DNA of 64,000 nucleotides, taken from JBCBCP01 sp039817385 (lineage in GTDB: Bacteria > Pseudomonadota > Alphaproteobacteria > Rhodobacterales > Rhodobacteraceae). Under the pieces are notes generated by a model. That model was not told the DNA's origin and made no database searches. It was given only the letters and a program-made list of their open reading frames with translations. Every line of letters starts with the position of its first letter. Positions within the stretch are counted from its first letter, which is position 1. Both the position numbers and the translations under genes were made by a program. Positions 1 to 8,394 of the stretch are shown here, one piece after another. Location: assembly GCA_039817385.1 (NCBI GenBank), contig JBCBVY010000004.1:124001-188000 (forward strand). Reading direction: 5' to 3'.

Positions 1-140
1 GCCGCGAGGGCACCGGGCCTGAGGACACGATGACGCTGGCCGAGTTGCGCGCGGCCCTCGCCGCGATCCGGGACGTCGAACAGGCGATGAATGACATGCC
101 GGACGCGCAGAAACCGCGCCCCATCAAGGCCGCCGAATGA
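1..140 (+). CDS. C-terminal end of an unidentified protein (5' truncated)
   Basis: An open frame runs in from the left edge and stops at TGA 138-140. The 45 visible residues are charged and helical-looking (TLAELRAALAAIRDVEQAMN) and end in IKAAE. Its stop overlaps the ATG of the next gene in an ATGA arrangement, which suggests co-transcription and translational coupling. The fragment is too short to assign a family. Composition and phase fit a real gene in this GC-rich genome, but it could also be a complete small protein starting at the ATG near base 30. Confidence 0.55.
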   Translation, partial: REGTGPEDTMTLAELRAALAAIRDVEQAMNDMPDAQKPRPIKAAE

Positions 141-868
141 CCGGCTGGCCGGGCGTGTCGCGCATCCTCGCGGGGGTGCTGTTCTTCCAGATCGGCATCG
201 GCGTGCTGCTGGTGATTGGCGATATCCGCGGCGCGGGCCTGTCCCTGCCCACCTTCGGCCCCGGCGCGCCGGAGCTGACCCAGCCCGTCCGCCCCGGCGA
301 CCAGCGCCGCACCTTCAACCCGCGCCGCCCGCTGCCGCAAGCGCCGAACACCGCACTGCCCAACCGGCTGGTGCTGGAGCAGGCGGAGGGCGGCATCTAC
401 ACCCTGACGGGTGCCATCGCGGCAGGCGACGCCCTGCGCATCGCGGGTCTATTGGCGGCGGCCAGCCCGCCGGTAGAGGCGCTGCGCCTGCAAAGCCCCG
501 GCGGGTCGGTGCATGACGCGCTCGATCTGGGGCGCACCATCCGTGCGCGCGGCATCGCCACGGTAATCTCGGAGGGCGCGATCTGCTACTCCGCCTGCCC
601 CTACCTGCTGGCGGCGGGCGCGGCCCGCACCGTGGCAGACAGCGCAAGCGTCGGCGTGCACCAGCACTATTTCGACCAAAGCACGATCCTGCCCGCCGCC
701 TTTGCCGTCGAGGATATCCAGCGCGGCCAGGCCCGCGTGATGGCCTACCTTAACGAGATGGGCATCGACCCGATGGTCATGCAGCACGCGATGGCAACCC
801 CACCGGACGAAATCTACGTCCTGCTGCCCCAAGAACTCGAAGAATACCGCCTGATCACAGACGAATAA
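137..868 (+). CDS. Membrane-anchored ClpP/crotonase-fold protein, putative periplasmic serine protease
   Basis: The 243-residue protein has one N-terminal membrane segment (about residues 9-28), a proline-rich linker, then a ClpP/SppA-like core. Visible core features are SPGGS around 120-124 (the oxyanion-type loop of the fold), a nucleophile candidate Ser152 in CYSACPYLLAAG, and His175/His177 in GVHQHYF as the candidate general base. Families of this type are annotated as predicted periplasmic proteins of the SppA/ClpP superfamily; substrate unknown. It starts on the ATGA overlap with the upstream gene, so it is probably the last gene of an operon. The catalytic assignment is by motif position only. 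Confidence 0.7.
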   Translation: MTGWPGVSRILAGVLFFQIGIGVLLVIGDIRGAGLSLPTFGPGAPELTQPVRPGDQRRTFNPRRPLPQAPNTALPNRLVLEQAEGGIYTLTGAIAAGDALRIAGLLAAASPPVEALRLQSPGGSVHDALDLGRTIRARGIATVISEGAICYSACPYLLAAGAARTVADSASVGVHQHYFDQSTILPAAFAVEDIQRGQARVMAYLNEMGIDPMVMQHAMATPPDEIYVLLPQELEEYRLITDE

Positions 869-893
869 CCTTCTTTGGGTCCCAAATATCCCG

Positions 894-923
894 GGGAGCG
901 CGAGGGGCTGGCCCCTCGCTCCC
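894..923 (+). terminator. Hairpin after the ClpP-like gene, possible terminator
   Basis: Left arm gagcgcgaggggc and right arm gcccctcgctc pair with a 2-nt bulge and a very short loop. There is no T-run after it, so Rho-independent termination is uncertain; it may instead be a 3'-end stabilising stem. Confidence 0.4.
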
Positions 924-1064
924 GCACCTTGCCAAAAGCACGCCACGCACCTACCTAAGCTTTCGGCGGGTTCTGCCCTTTCCGTCTACGGTAAATTCCG
1001 GTGGCCTTAAGCAAATCCGAGGGAGCTGGCTCTGGTCGGATCCTGGTTCGTCTACCTGGCGCCC

Positions 1065-1080
1065 ACCTGTATATACAGGT
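1065..1080. promoter_or_regulatory. 16-bp perfect palindrome upstream of pirin, candidate operator
   Basis: acctgtatatacaggt is a perfect dyad 143 bp upstream of the pirin ATG. Its core GTATATAC fits the GT-N-TA-N-AC pattern known for HutC-subfamily GntR regulators. That a GntR protein binds here is inference; the palindrome itself is directly visible. Confidence 0.5.
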
Positions 1081-1222
1081 CCTCGGGAATTCAGACCAAA
1101 CGTCTGCGGTGGTTCCCGCCACACCTTCGCACCGCTGCACAGAAACCGCGCAGAACTGCGCATTGCCGTGCGGATGTGCAAAGCCTACCTGCGGTCCAAC
1201 TTGAGCATATCAGGAGGCTTAA

Positions 1223-2134
1223 ATGTCCCTTCGTCCCACAGTTGAGACCCGCCGCGCCGTTCCCACGATGGAAGGCGCCGGGGTGCACCTGCACCGCGCG
1301 TTTGGGTTCCAGGACCCGTCCGAGCTGGACCCGTTCCTGCTTTTTGACGACTTTCGCAACGACGACCCCGCGCATTACGCCAAGGGTTTTCCCTGGCACC
1401 CCCACCGCGGGATCGAGACGATCACCTATGTCCTCGCGGGCACAGTCGATCACGCCGACAGCCTCGGCAATACCGGCGCGCTTGGCGCGGGCGACGTGCA
1501 ATGGATGACCGCGGGCAGCGGCATCCTGCACCAGGAAATGCCGCACGGGAACGCGAAGGGCCAGATGCACGGCTTCCAGCTTTGGGGCAACCTGCCCGCC
1601 AGCCAGAAGATGACCGCGCCGCGCTATCAGGACGTGCAGGCCAAGGACATTCCCGTGGTCACCGATGATGACGGCACGACCGTGCGTGTCATCACGGGGG
1701 AGTTCTGGGGCCAGACCGGCCCGGTCGACGGCATCGCCGCCGATCCGCAATACCTTGATGTGGCGGTGCCTGCGGGGGTGCGCAAGACGTTTCGGATCGA
1801 CACCTACCGCCGTGCTTTTGCCTATATCTTCGAAGGCAGCGCGGCCTTTGCCGACGCCTCGCAGCCCACCGGCGTGCTGCTGGAAAAGGAGGTCGCGGGC
1901 GAAGAGGTCAACATCCGCGACCTTTCGGGCGACCGCACGCTGGTGCGCTTTGGCACAGGCGATGAGGTCACGGTGCAGGCGGGCCCGGACGGCGTGCGCT
2001 TCCTGCTGATCTCGGGCGCGCCGATTGACGAGCCGGTCGCTTGGCACGGGCCGATCGTGATGAACACCCAAGAAGAGCTGATGCAGGCGATGAAAGAGCT
2101 GCGTAACGGCACGTTTATAAAGCCCGCGCACTGA
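1223..2134 (+). CDS. Pirin family protein
   Basis: This 303-residue protein has the two-cupin pirin layout. The N-terminal cupin shows the metal-ligand block WHPHRGIETITYVLAG (about residues 54-69) and the second ligand region GILHQEMPHG near 107-116, giving the His3/Glu metal site expected for pirins. Some bacterial pirins act as quercetinases or bind metabolic enzymes; the sequence does not say which applies. An aggagg ribosome-binding site lies 8-9 bases before the ATG, which fixes the start. It is monocistronic, with a palindromic operator candidate upstream and a strong bidirectional hairpin downstream. Confidence 0.9.
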   Translation: MSLRPTVETRRAVPTMEGAGVHLHRAFGFQDPSELDPFLLFDDFRNDDPAHYAKGFPWHPHRGIETITYVLAGTVDHADSLGNTGALGAGDVQWMTAGSGILHQEMPHGNAKGQMHGFQLWGNLPASQKMTAPRYQDVQAKDIPVVTDDDGTTVRVITGEFWGQTGPVDGIAADPQYLDVAVPAGVRKTFRIDTYRRAFAYIFEGSAAFADASQPTGVLLEKEVAGEEVNIRDLSGDRTLVRFGTGDEVTVQAGPDGVRFLLISGAPIDEPVAWHGPIVMNTQEELMQAMKELRNGTFIKPAH

Positions 2135-2208
2135 TCGGCAAAACCGGTACCCACTTTTGCCTGTGCGCGGCGTATCAAGCCCGCGCACTAAACGCGCAGA
2201 CGCAAAAC

Positions 2209-2236
2209 GTAGGATGGGCAATATTGCCCATCCTAC
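2209..2236. terminator. 28-bp perfect palindrome between convergent genes (bidirectional terminator or repeat)
   Basis: gtaggatgggcaat and its exact complement attgcccatcctac form a 28-bp palindrome between the convergent pirin and tetR genes. It folds into a stem on either strand. A related GTAGGGTGGG-type element occurs at 51231-51281, so this may be a dispersed intergenic repeat used as a terminator. Confidence 0.55.
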
Positions 2237-2242
2237 CCCGGC

Positions 2243-2821
2243 TCAGGTCGCAACGCCTTTAACCATATCCCAGTAAATATCCTGCACATCCGCAAGGCTC
2301 AGCCGCCCGCCTTGCCGGAACCACGTGTTCACCCCCGTCAGCATCGCGATCACCGCCATCGCCGACACCTTGGCGTCCTCCACGCTGAACACACCCGCGG
2401 CCACCCCGTCCCGCAAGATCGCCTCCAGGTGATCCTCGTAGCGTTTCCGCAGCTCTTCGATACGGGCAAAATTCTCCGGCTTGAGGCTGCGCAGCTCCAT
2501 ATAGCTGATGAACACCGCCTCGGGCCGCGCGTGGTGGTGGGCGATGTGAAAGCGCACGAAGGTTTCAAGATCTGCCATCGGGTCGCCCGCGCGCGGCGGC
2601 AGCGCGTCCAGCAACTCGTCCATATGGGCCTGCATCAGGTCGAACAGCAGCGTCTGCTTGTCGGCCGTATAATTATACAGCGCCCCGGCCTGCACCCCCA
2701 CCGCCGACGCGATCTGACGCATCGACACCGCCGAATAGCCCGATTGCGCGAAAAGACGCATCGCGGCGTCCCGCACCCGGGGACCGGTGATATCTGAATG
2801 CGATCCTGCTGTCCTTGCCAT
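2243..2821 (-). CDS. TetR/AcrR family transcriptional regulator
   Basis: A typical TetR protein of 192 residues from the chosen start (MARTAGSHSD). The N-terminal helix-turn-helix reads AAMRLFAQSGYSAVSMRQIA followed by VGVQAGALYNY, the classic TetR DNA-binding region. The C-terminal ligand domain is mostly helical and ends WDMVKGVAT. A longer start at 2845 is possible, but it would place coding sequence over the palindrome TGAACgcatGTTCA at 2837-2850, which looks like the autoregulatory operator. The gene is divergent from the small lipoprotein gene at 2901. The ligand cannot be told from sequence. Confidence 0.88.
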   Translation of the reverse strand: MARTAGSHSDITGPRVRDAAMRLFAQSGYSAVSMRQIASAVGVQAGALYNYTADKQTLLFDLMQAHMDELLDALPPRAGDPMADLETFVRFHIAHHHARPEAVFISYMELRSLKPENFARIEELRKRYEDHLEAILRDGVAAGVFSVEDAKVSAMAVIAMLTGVNTWFRQGGRLSLADVQDIYWDMVKGVAT

Positions 2822-2836
2822 GTCCGCAGGATTAAC

Positions 2837-2850
2837 TGAACGCATGTTCA
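2837..2850. promoter_or_regulatory. Candidate TetR operator
   Basis: Inverted repeat tgaac-gcat-gttca lies 16-29 bases upstream of the preferred tetR start, in the gap to the divergent lipoprotein gene. Position and size fit a TetR-family operator controlling one or both genes; binding is inferred. Confidence 0.4.
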
Positions 2851-2900
2851 AATCAACCCTGCCGCTTGCAAGGCGCGGCGCGCTGCTGCATCTATCGGCT

Positions 2901-3185
2901 ATGCGCCGCGCTCGCCTTCTGCCTCTGTTGCCGCTTTGCCTTGCGGCCTGCACCCAGTTTCCCGAACTGGACGGCGCGACATCGGCCCGGGCCGAAGCGG
3001 CGGACTACCCTGCCCTCGTCCCGCTGGAGCCGCTTCTTGCAAACCGCCGGAGCGCCGCGGCCCCGCCCCCCGCTGCCGATGCAGAAAGCCGCGTCACCGC
3101 CCTGCGCGCCCGCGCGGCGCGGCTGCGATCCCGCCCCGTGATCGACAGCGCAACGCGGCGGCGCATGGCGCGCGGCGCGGGCTAG
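2901..3185 (+). CDS. Small lipoprotein of unknown function
   Basis: The 94-residue product starts MRRARLLPLLPLCLAAC, a short signal peptide with lipobox LAAC and acylatable Cys17. The mature part is alanine/arginine rich and low in recognisable features; the C-terminal half (about 65-90) is helical and basic. No family was recognised. The start was chosen because it makes a proper lipoprotein signal; an in-frame ATG farther upstream would destroy it and overlap the tetR promoter. It lies 57 bp before hom, so co-transcription with hom is possible. Confidence 0.65.
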   Translation: MRRARLLPLLPLCLAACTQFPELDGATSARAEAADYPALVPLEPLLANRRSAAAPPPAADAESRVTALRARAARLRSRPVIDSATRRRMARGAG

Positions 3186-3242
3186 ACCCCCCTTCCGCGC
3201 TGGGCTACACCCCGCGCACGTAACGCGCGAAAGGCTCCGAAC

Positions 3243-4529
3243 ATGACCGACCCCCTCCGCCTTGGCATTGCAGGTCTGGGCACCGTTGGTGCCGGCGTGG
3301 TGCGCATCGTCCGCCAGCAGGCCGCTTTGCTTGAGGCCCGCACCGGGCGCCCCATCCAGATCACCGCCGTCAGCGCGCGGGACCGCGCCAAGGATCGCGG
3401 CGTGCCGCTGACCAGCTACGCCTGGGAGGACGACCCCGTCGCGCTCGCGACCCGGGGCGATGTGGACGTCTACGTGGAGTTGATGGGCGGCACCGATGGC
3501 CCCGCCAAAGCCTCCGTCGAAGCGGCGCTTGCCGCGGGCAAGGATGTGGTCACCGCGAATAAGGCGATGCTCGCCATCCACGGCCAATCCCTCGCCGAAG
3601 CTGCAGAGAAGCGCGGTCTCGCCCTGCGCTATGAGGCCGCTGTCGCGGGCGGCATCCCCGTGATCAAGGCCCTGACCGAGGGGCTCGCCGGGAACGAGAT
3701 CACCCGCGTGATGGGCGTCATGAACGGCTCTTGCAACTACATCCTGACGCGGATGCAGGACGCGGGCCTGAGCTATGAAGAGGTCTTTGCCGAGGCGGAC
3801 GGGCTGGGTTATCTGGAGGCGGACCCGAACCTCGACGTGGGCGGCATTGATGCCGCGCACAAGCTGGCGCTGCTGTCGGCCATCGCCTTTGGCGCGCAGC
3901 CTGATTTTGACGGGATCGAGCTGGAAGGCATTCAACGCGTCGCCATCGAAGACATCCGCGCTGCTGCCGATATGGGCTTCAAGATCAAGCTTTTGGGCGT
4001 GGCGCAGAAGACAGGCCGGGGGCTGGAACAGCGCATGATGCCCTGCCTCGTGCCCGCGGCCTCCCCGCTGGGCCAGTTGCAGGGCGGCACGAATATGGTG
4101 GTGCTGGAAGGTGACGCGGTCGAACAGATCGTACTGCGCGGCCCCGGCGCGGGCGCGGGCCCCACCGCGTCTGCGGTGATGGGGGACGTCTGTGATATCG
4201 CGCGCGGCTTGCGCTTGCCGGTCTTTGGCCAACCTGCGGCGACGCTGGAGGCGATGACGCCCGCACGCTCCGTCCTGCCCGCGCCCTACTACCTGCGCAT
4301 GGCGCTGGTGGACAAACCCGGCGCGCTGGCCAAGATCGCCACCGTGCTGGGCGAGGCGGGCGTGTCCATCGATCGGATGCGCCAGCGCGACCACGACGGC
4401 GACGACGCGCCCGTCCTGATTGTCACGCACAAGACCACGCGCGCCGATCTGGACCGCGCCATTGCCGCGATGGAGGGCACCGGAGTTCTTGTCACCCCGC
4501 CCGTGACCCTGCGGATCGAGGCGGTCTGA
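3243..4529 (+). CDS. hom: Homoserine dehydrogenase
   Basis: Catalyses NAD(P)H-dependent reduction of aspartate semialdehyde to homoserine for threonine and methionine synthesis in the cytosol. The 428-residue length fits the ACT-containing bacterial type. Visible parts: Rossmann motif GLGTVGAGVV (about 8-17), TANKAMLA near 103, GGIPVIK near 140, GSCNYILTRM near 163, the catalytic-domain Lys region AHKLALLSA near 205, and a C-terminal ACT domain from about residue 340 (LVDKPGALAKIATVLGEAGV) for feedback by threonine. The next gene, glpX, follows after 160 bp, the usual order in Rhodobacteraceae. Confidence 0.97.
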   Translation: MTDPLRLGIAGLGTVGAGVVRIVRQQAALLEARTGRPIQITAVSARDRAKDRGVPLTSYAWEDDPVALATRGDVDVYVELMGGTDGPAKASVEAALAAGKDVVTANKAMLAIHGQSLAEAAEKRGLALRYEAAVAGGIPVIKALTEGLAGNEITRVMGVMNGSCNYILTRMQDAGLSYEEVFAEADGLGYLEADPNLDVGGIDAAHKLALLSAIAFGAQPDFDGIELEGIQRVAIEDIRAAADMGFKIKLLGVAQKTGRGLEQRMMPCLVPAASPLGQLQGGTNMVVLEGDAVEQIVLRGPGAGAGPTASAVMGDVCDIARGLRLPVFGQPAATLEAMTPARSVLPAPYYLRMALVDKPGALAKIATVLGEAGVSIDRMRQRDHDGDDAPVLIVTHKTTRADLDRAIAAMEGTGVLVTPPVTLRIEAV

Positions 4530-4689
4530 TGCGGGCGAGCCGCGGCACGTTCCGCATGCGGCGCCTGTCGGGGCTCTAAACGGCCACATGTGCCCGCGCC
4601 ACCATCACCACCGTGCGACAGGACAAGCCTTGAGCACAAGCGCCGCCCCGGCTAGACGGGACAGGATTTAAGACCAAAGGACCGCACAC

Positions 4690-5649
4690 ATGGCCACCCC
4701 TACCGATTTCAATGACCGTATGCTTTCACTGGGCCTTGCCCGCGTGTCCGAAGCCGCCGCCCTCGCCTCCGCCTCCCATGTGGGCCGCGGCGACGAAAAA
4801 GCCGCCGACCAGGCCGCGGTGAACGCTATGCGCGAACAGCTGAATAAGCTCGACATCGCGGGCGTTGTCGTGATCGGCGAAGGCGAACGGGACGAGGCGC
4901 CGATGCTCTATATCGGCGAAGAGGTTGGCACCGGGACCGGCCCGGGCGTGGACATCGCGCTTGACCCGCTCGAAGGCACCACGCTGACCGCGAAGGATAT
5001 GCCCAACGCCATCACCGTGATCGCGATGGGGCCGCGCGGGTCGATGCTGCACGCGCCGGACGTCTACATGGACAAGCTGGCCGTTGGCCCCGGCCTACCC
5101 GAAGGCGTCGTGACGCTGGACATGGACCCGGCGGCACGGGTTACCGCGCTGGCCGCGGCCAAAGGCTGCGCCGCGTCCGACATCACCGTCTGCATCCTCG
5201 AACGCCCCCGCCACGTCGAGATGATTGAAGCGGTGCGCGCCACCGGCGCGGGCATCCGCCTGATCACCGATGGAGATGTGGCGGGCGTCATGCACTGCGC
5301 AGAACCGGGCACCGGCATCGACATGTATATGGGATCGGGCGGAGCGCCCGAGGGCGTTCTGGCTGCCGCCGCGCTGAAATGTATGGGCGGGCAGATCTTT
5401 GGCCGCTTGCTGTTTCGCAACGATGACGAACGCGGCCGCGCGACCAAGGCGGGCATCACCGATTTCGACCGCATCTACAGCCGCGACGACATGGTCACAT
5501 CGGACGTGATTTTTGCCGCGACCGGGGTGACCGCAGGCTCCATCCTGCCGGCCGTTCAGCGCGAGCCGGGCTGGATGACCTGCGAGACGCTGCTGATGCG
5601 CTCCAAAACCGGCTCGGTGCGGCGCCTGCACTACCGCACCCCAGTCTGA
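4690..5649 (+). CDS. glpX: Class II fructose-1,6-bisphosphatase
   Basis: Dephosphorylates fructose-1,6-bisphosphate (and in some relatives sedoheptulose-1,7-bisphosphate) in gluconeogenesis. At 319 residues it matches GlpX. Diagnostic motifs are VIGEGERDEAPMLYIGEEVG (about 59-78), the metal-site block DIALDPLEGTTLT (about 87-99), and EPGTGIDMYMGSGGAPEG near 205-222. It sits between hom and recJ, a conserved arrangement. The start ATG at 4690 gives the usual N-terminus (MATPTDFNDRMLSLGLARV). Confidence 0.97.
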   Translation: MATPTDFNDRMLSLGLARVSEAAALASASHVGRGDEKAADQAAVNAMREQLNKLDIAGVVVIGEGERDEAPMLYIGEEVGTGTGPGVDIALDPLEGTTLTAKDMPNAITVIAMGPRGSMLHAPDVYMDKLAVGPGLPEGVVTLDMDPAARVTALAAAKGCAASDITVCILERPRHVEMIEAVRATGAGIRLITDGDVAGVMHCAEPGTGIDMYMGSGGAPEGVLAAAALKCMGGQIFGRLLFRNDDERGRATKAGITDFDRIYSRDDMVTSDVIFAATGVTAGSILPAVQREPGWMTCETLLMRSKTGSVRRLHYRTPV

Positions 5650-5735
5650 CAACCGCACGAATGTGGCGCGTCTGACCTGTGGGCAACGCGATCACAAGCC
5701 TTGGCGGGGACTGTTTGCCCAGATAATGTGGCATC

Positions 5736-7493
5736 ATGGATGGTGTACCCCAGATGTCGGGCTTTCTAAACGTTGACGCGTCGCTGACCGGGCGGCGGTG
5801 GATTGGGCCGGACCCGGAGCATCAGCGCGCCGCAGACATGCTGGCACAGCGCGCGGACCTGCCCGGGCCGGTGGCGCAGGTGCTCGCCCGCAGGGGCGTT
5901 GCACCCGAGGAAGCGGGCGGTTTTCTGGCGCCATCCTTGCGCGATCTGCTGCCCGATCCGCGCGGCTTGCGGGATATGGAGGCCGCCGCCCAGAGGCTCA
6001 ACGCGGCGGTGGCTGGCCGCGAGCGCATCGCGATCTTCGCCGATTATGACGTGGACGGTGGCAGCTCTGCCGCGCTGCTGATCGACTGGCTGCGCCAGCA
6101 GGGCGCGCGCGCGACGCTTTATGTGCCGGACCGGATCGATGAAGGCTATGGCCCGAACCCGGAGGCGATCTCGGTCCTTGCGGCCGATCACGACCTGATC
6201 CTCTGCGTCGATTGCGGCACGCTCAGCTTTGAGGCGCTGGCCGCAGGGTCCGCCGCCGACATCGTCGTGCTGGACCATCATCTGGGCGGCGAGACCCTGC
6301 CAAATGTGCTGGCCGTGGTGAATCCAAACCGGCAGGACGAGGACGGCGCGCTGGCGCACCTGTGTGCCGCCGCGGTCGTCTTCCTGTGCTTGGTCGAAGC
6401 GGGCCGCCAGTTGCGCGTGGCCAGACGGCAGGGCCCGGACCTGATGGCGATGCTGGACCTTGTCGCGCTGGCCACTGTCGCCGATGTCGCCCCGCTTGTC
6501 GGTGTGAACCGCGCCTTTGTCCGGCAGGGCCTGCGCGTGATGGCGCGCCGCGACCGCCCCGGCCTTGCCGCGCTGGCGGATGTGGCCCGCCTCGACACGG
6601 CGCCTGTCGCCTATCACCTCGGTTATGTGCTGGGCCCGCGCATCAACGCGGGAGGGCGGATTGGGCAGGCGGACCTCGGTGCGCGGCTGCTGGCCACCGC
6701 CGATCCGAACGAGGCCGCGGCGCTGGCAGAGCGGCTCGATACACTCAACACCGAGCGGCGCGATGTGGAAGCTGCAGTGCGCGCTGCCGCCCTCACCCAG
6801 GCGGAGGCGCGCGGTCTGGACGCACCGCTGGCCTGGGCCGCGGGGCCGGGCTGGCACCCCGGGGTCGTCGGCATCGTAGCGTCCCGCCTGAAAGAAACCG
6901 CCAACCGCCCTTCGATCGTGATCGGGGTTGAAGACGGGATCGGCAAAGGGTCGGGCCGGTCGGTCTCGGGCATCGATCTGGGCGCGCCGATCCAGCGCCT
7001 TGCCGCCGAGGGGCTGCTGATCAAGGGCGGCGGGCACAAGATGGCGGCTGGCCTGACCGTGGCCGAAGACATGATCGCACCCGCAATGGAGCGGCTGGCG
7101 GAGCTGCTCGCGCGGCAGGGCGCAGATCGGATTGGCCCCCGCGATCTGCGCCTTGACGGGATGATGATGCCGGGGGCGGCCACGCCTGAACTGGTGGACG
7201 CGATTGAAGCTGCGGGACCCTTCGGCGCAGGCGCCCCCGCCCCCCGCTATGCCTTTGCTGACATGCAGATTTTCAACGCCCGCATCGTCGGGGAGAGCCA
7301 TCTCAAGATCAGCTTTGGCGACAGCACTGGACCACGCCTTGATGCGATTGCCTTTTCAGCGATGGAAGGACCATTGGCCGCCCTGCACGCACATGGCGGG
7401 CGCCGGTTTCACCTTGCTGGACGCGTTGAAATCAACACCTGGCAAGGACGGCGCAGCGCACAGCTTCGGCTCGAAGACGCGGCACCCGCCTGA
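5736..7493 (+). CDS. recJ: Single-stranded-DNA-specific exonuclease RecJ
   Basis: 5'-3' ssDNA exonuclease of recombination and mismatch repair. The 585-residue protein has the DHH phosphoesterase motifs: ADYDVDG (motif I, about residue 104), CVDCG (motif II), VLDHH (motif III, near 180), then the DHHA1 motif GGGHKMAAG (near 435) and a C-terminal OB-fold region containing LKISFGD. The start may be 5736 or the in-frame ATG at 5754 (MSGFLNVD), which resembles related N-termini more closely. tRNA-Glu lies 71 bp downstream. Confidence 0.95.
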   Translation: MDGVPQMSGFLNVDASLTGRRWIGPDPEHQRAADMLAQRADLPGPVAQVLARRGVAPEEAGGFLAPSLRDLLPDPRGLRDMEAAAQRLNAAVAGRERIAIFADYDVDGGSSAALLIDWLRQQGARATLYVPDRIDEGYGPNPEAISVLAADHDLILCVDCGTLSFEALAAGSAADIVVLDHHLGGETLPNVLAVVNPNRQDEDGALAHLCAAAVVFLCLVEAGRQLRVARRQGPDLMAMLDLVALATVADVAPLVGVNRAFVRQGLRVMARRDRPGLAALADVARLDTAPVAYHLGYVLGPRINAGGRIGQADLGARLLATADPNEAAALAERLDTLNTERRDVEAAVRAAALTQAEARGLDAPLAWAAGPGWHPGVVGIVASRLKETANRPSIVIGVEDGIGKGSGRSVSGIDLGAPIQRLAAEGLLIKGGGHKMAAGLTVAEDMIAPAMERLAELLARQGADRIGPRDLRLDGMMMPGAATPELVDAIEAAGPFGAGAPAPRYAFADMQIFNARIVGESHLKISFGDSTGPRLDAIAFSAMEGPLAALHAHGGRRFHLAGRVEINTWQGRRSAQLRLEDAAPA

Positions 7494-7564
7494 CGCGGGA
7501 AATGCGTTTTTCTGCTTGCACCGCCCCGGCGCTTTGCCTAGATACCGGCTCACGGTTGGGCTAT

Positions 7565-7639
7565 GCCCCGTTCGTCTATCGGTTAGGACGCCAGGTTTTC
7601 AACCTGGAAAGAGGGGTTCGATTCCCCTACGGGGTACCA
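7565..7639 (+). tRNA. tRNA-Glu (anticodon TTC)
   Basis: A cloverleaf can be drawn: acceptor gccccgt pairs with acggggt, anticodon stem ccagg/cctgg closes the loop ttttcaa with anticodon TTC, and the T arm contains ggttcgattcc. The 3' CCA is encoded. Its 3' end is the left attachment site of the 20-kb element that follows; the integrated copy keeps the tRNA intact. Confidence 0.95.
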
Positions 7640-7641
7640 CC
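7624..7641 (+). repeat. attL: 18-bp direct repeat in the tRNA-Glu 3' end
   Basis: cccctacggggtaccacc covers the T-arm/acceptor 3' side, the CCA and two bases beyond. The identical copy is at 27600-27617. This is the classic core site of tRNA-targeting tyrosine integrases. Confidence 0.9.
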
Positions 7642-7991
7642 GTTTCTCCCAAGCTTCTGAAGAATATCAGTATTTTTTGGACGACGGTTGCTCACCCACC
7701 GTTTAATCCACCCAGCCCTACTTCACTAAGTTCAAGCCGCCCACACGGAGCAAGCGTGCTCTGTTTTATATATTCTTTACAATGCTTTAGAATATGTCTC
7801 ACAAGTCGAGACCGGCTTTATGACTATAGAAGGACTGGCTGACAACGTTCTTCATCATCCCCCAACGGCTCAAGTAGCGAGACTTGGACGCCCCAAACAA
7901 ACTGCACGCCTCGGTTGATATGGCAGGCGGTACTCCATATATTGGGGCTGCCGCCCGCCAAAACAGCACAACTAGTACGGAAGTCAAGTTT
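7642..7991. other. Left end of the element, AT-richer non-coding region
   Basis: About 350 bp between attL and the TIR gene. It is visibly AT-richer than the chromosome (for example ttttatatattctttaca near 7762-7779) and should hold the promoter of the downstream operon. An open frame extends the TIR gene upstream to 7884 but adds low-complexity, unconserved-looking residues, so this stretch is treated as leader. Confidence 0.5.
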
Positions 7992-8393
7992 ATGTCGAAG
8001 ACATACCGTTTGTTTATCAGCCACTCATGGAAGTATGGTGACGCCTACGGCAAGATGATCTCGTTCTTGGATGAGCAGGGTATCTCATACTATGATCACT
8101 CTGTACCAAAAGATGATCCGGTACACACCAATGGAACGGACAAACAACTGCGCGAAGCCATTGACGCAAAGATCAAGGGCTGCAGCGGTGTAATAATCTT
8201 GGCTGGCGTGTACGCAAACTACAGTAAGTGGATCAACGCTGAAATTGATATCTCTGGCAACTACGACAAACCGATCATCGCCGTGGAACCATGGGGATCG
8301 GAGAAGACTTCAAAGGTGGTCAAAGACGCAGCCGACAAGATCGTGAAGTGGAACGGCAAATCCCTCGCTGATGCGGTCAGGGAACTTTTCTAA
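7992..8393 (+). CDS. TIR-like domain protein (MTH538/ThsB-like), putative Thoeris signal-producing enzyme
   Basis: The 133-residue protein is a single TIR-like domain: YRLFISHSW (residues 5-13, beta-A/box 1), LDEQGISYYD (26-35), and the box ending SKWINAEI (78-85), where Glu84 is the candidate catalytic glutamate of TIR NADases. ThsB proteins of Thoeris sense phage and convert NAD into a cyclic-ADP-ribose-type signal that activates a partner effector. Here the partner is the overlapping or adjoining caspase-like gene. Start 7992 is preferred over 7884 because the fold begins immediately after it. The Thoeris role is inferred from domain pairing and island location. Confidence 0.8.
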   Translation: MSKTYRLFISHSWKYGDAYGKMISFLDEQGISYYDHSVPKDDPVHTNGTDKQLREAIDAKIKGCSGVIILAGVYANYSKWINAEIDISGNYDKPIIAVEPWGSEKTSKVVKDAADKIVKWNGKSLADAVRELF

Positions 8394-8394
8394 G

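Larger units (their letters stand above)
869..1222. other. 354-bp intergenic region between ClpP-like gene and pirin
   Basis: No credible gene is seen. It contains a GC-rich hairpin just after the upstream stop (894-923), then a 16-bp perfect palindrome at 1065-1080 in the likely pirin promoter/leader, and a clear ribosome-binding site (aggagg) before the ATG at 1223. Short open frames here have no coding character. Confidence 0.6.

Noticed and set aside
1001..1204. 67-codon frame upstream of pirin
   Set aside because: No ribosome-binding site, mixed composition, and it contains the palindromic operator candidate; it is probably untranslated leader.
7884..7991. Longer start of the TIR gene at 7884
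   Set aside because: The added 36 residues are low complexity, contain no TIR element and lie in an AT-rich leader; the domain begins right after 7992.
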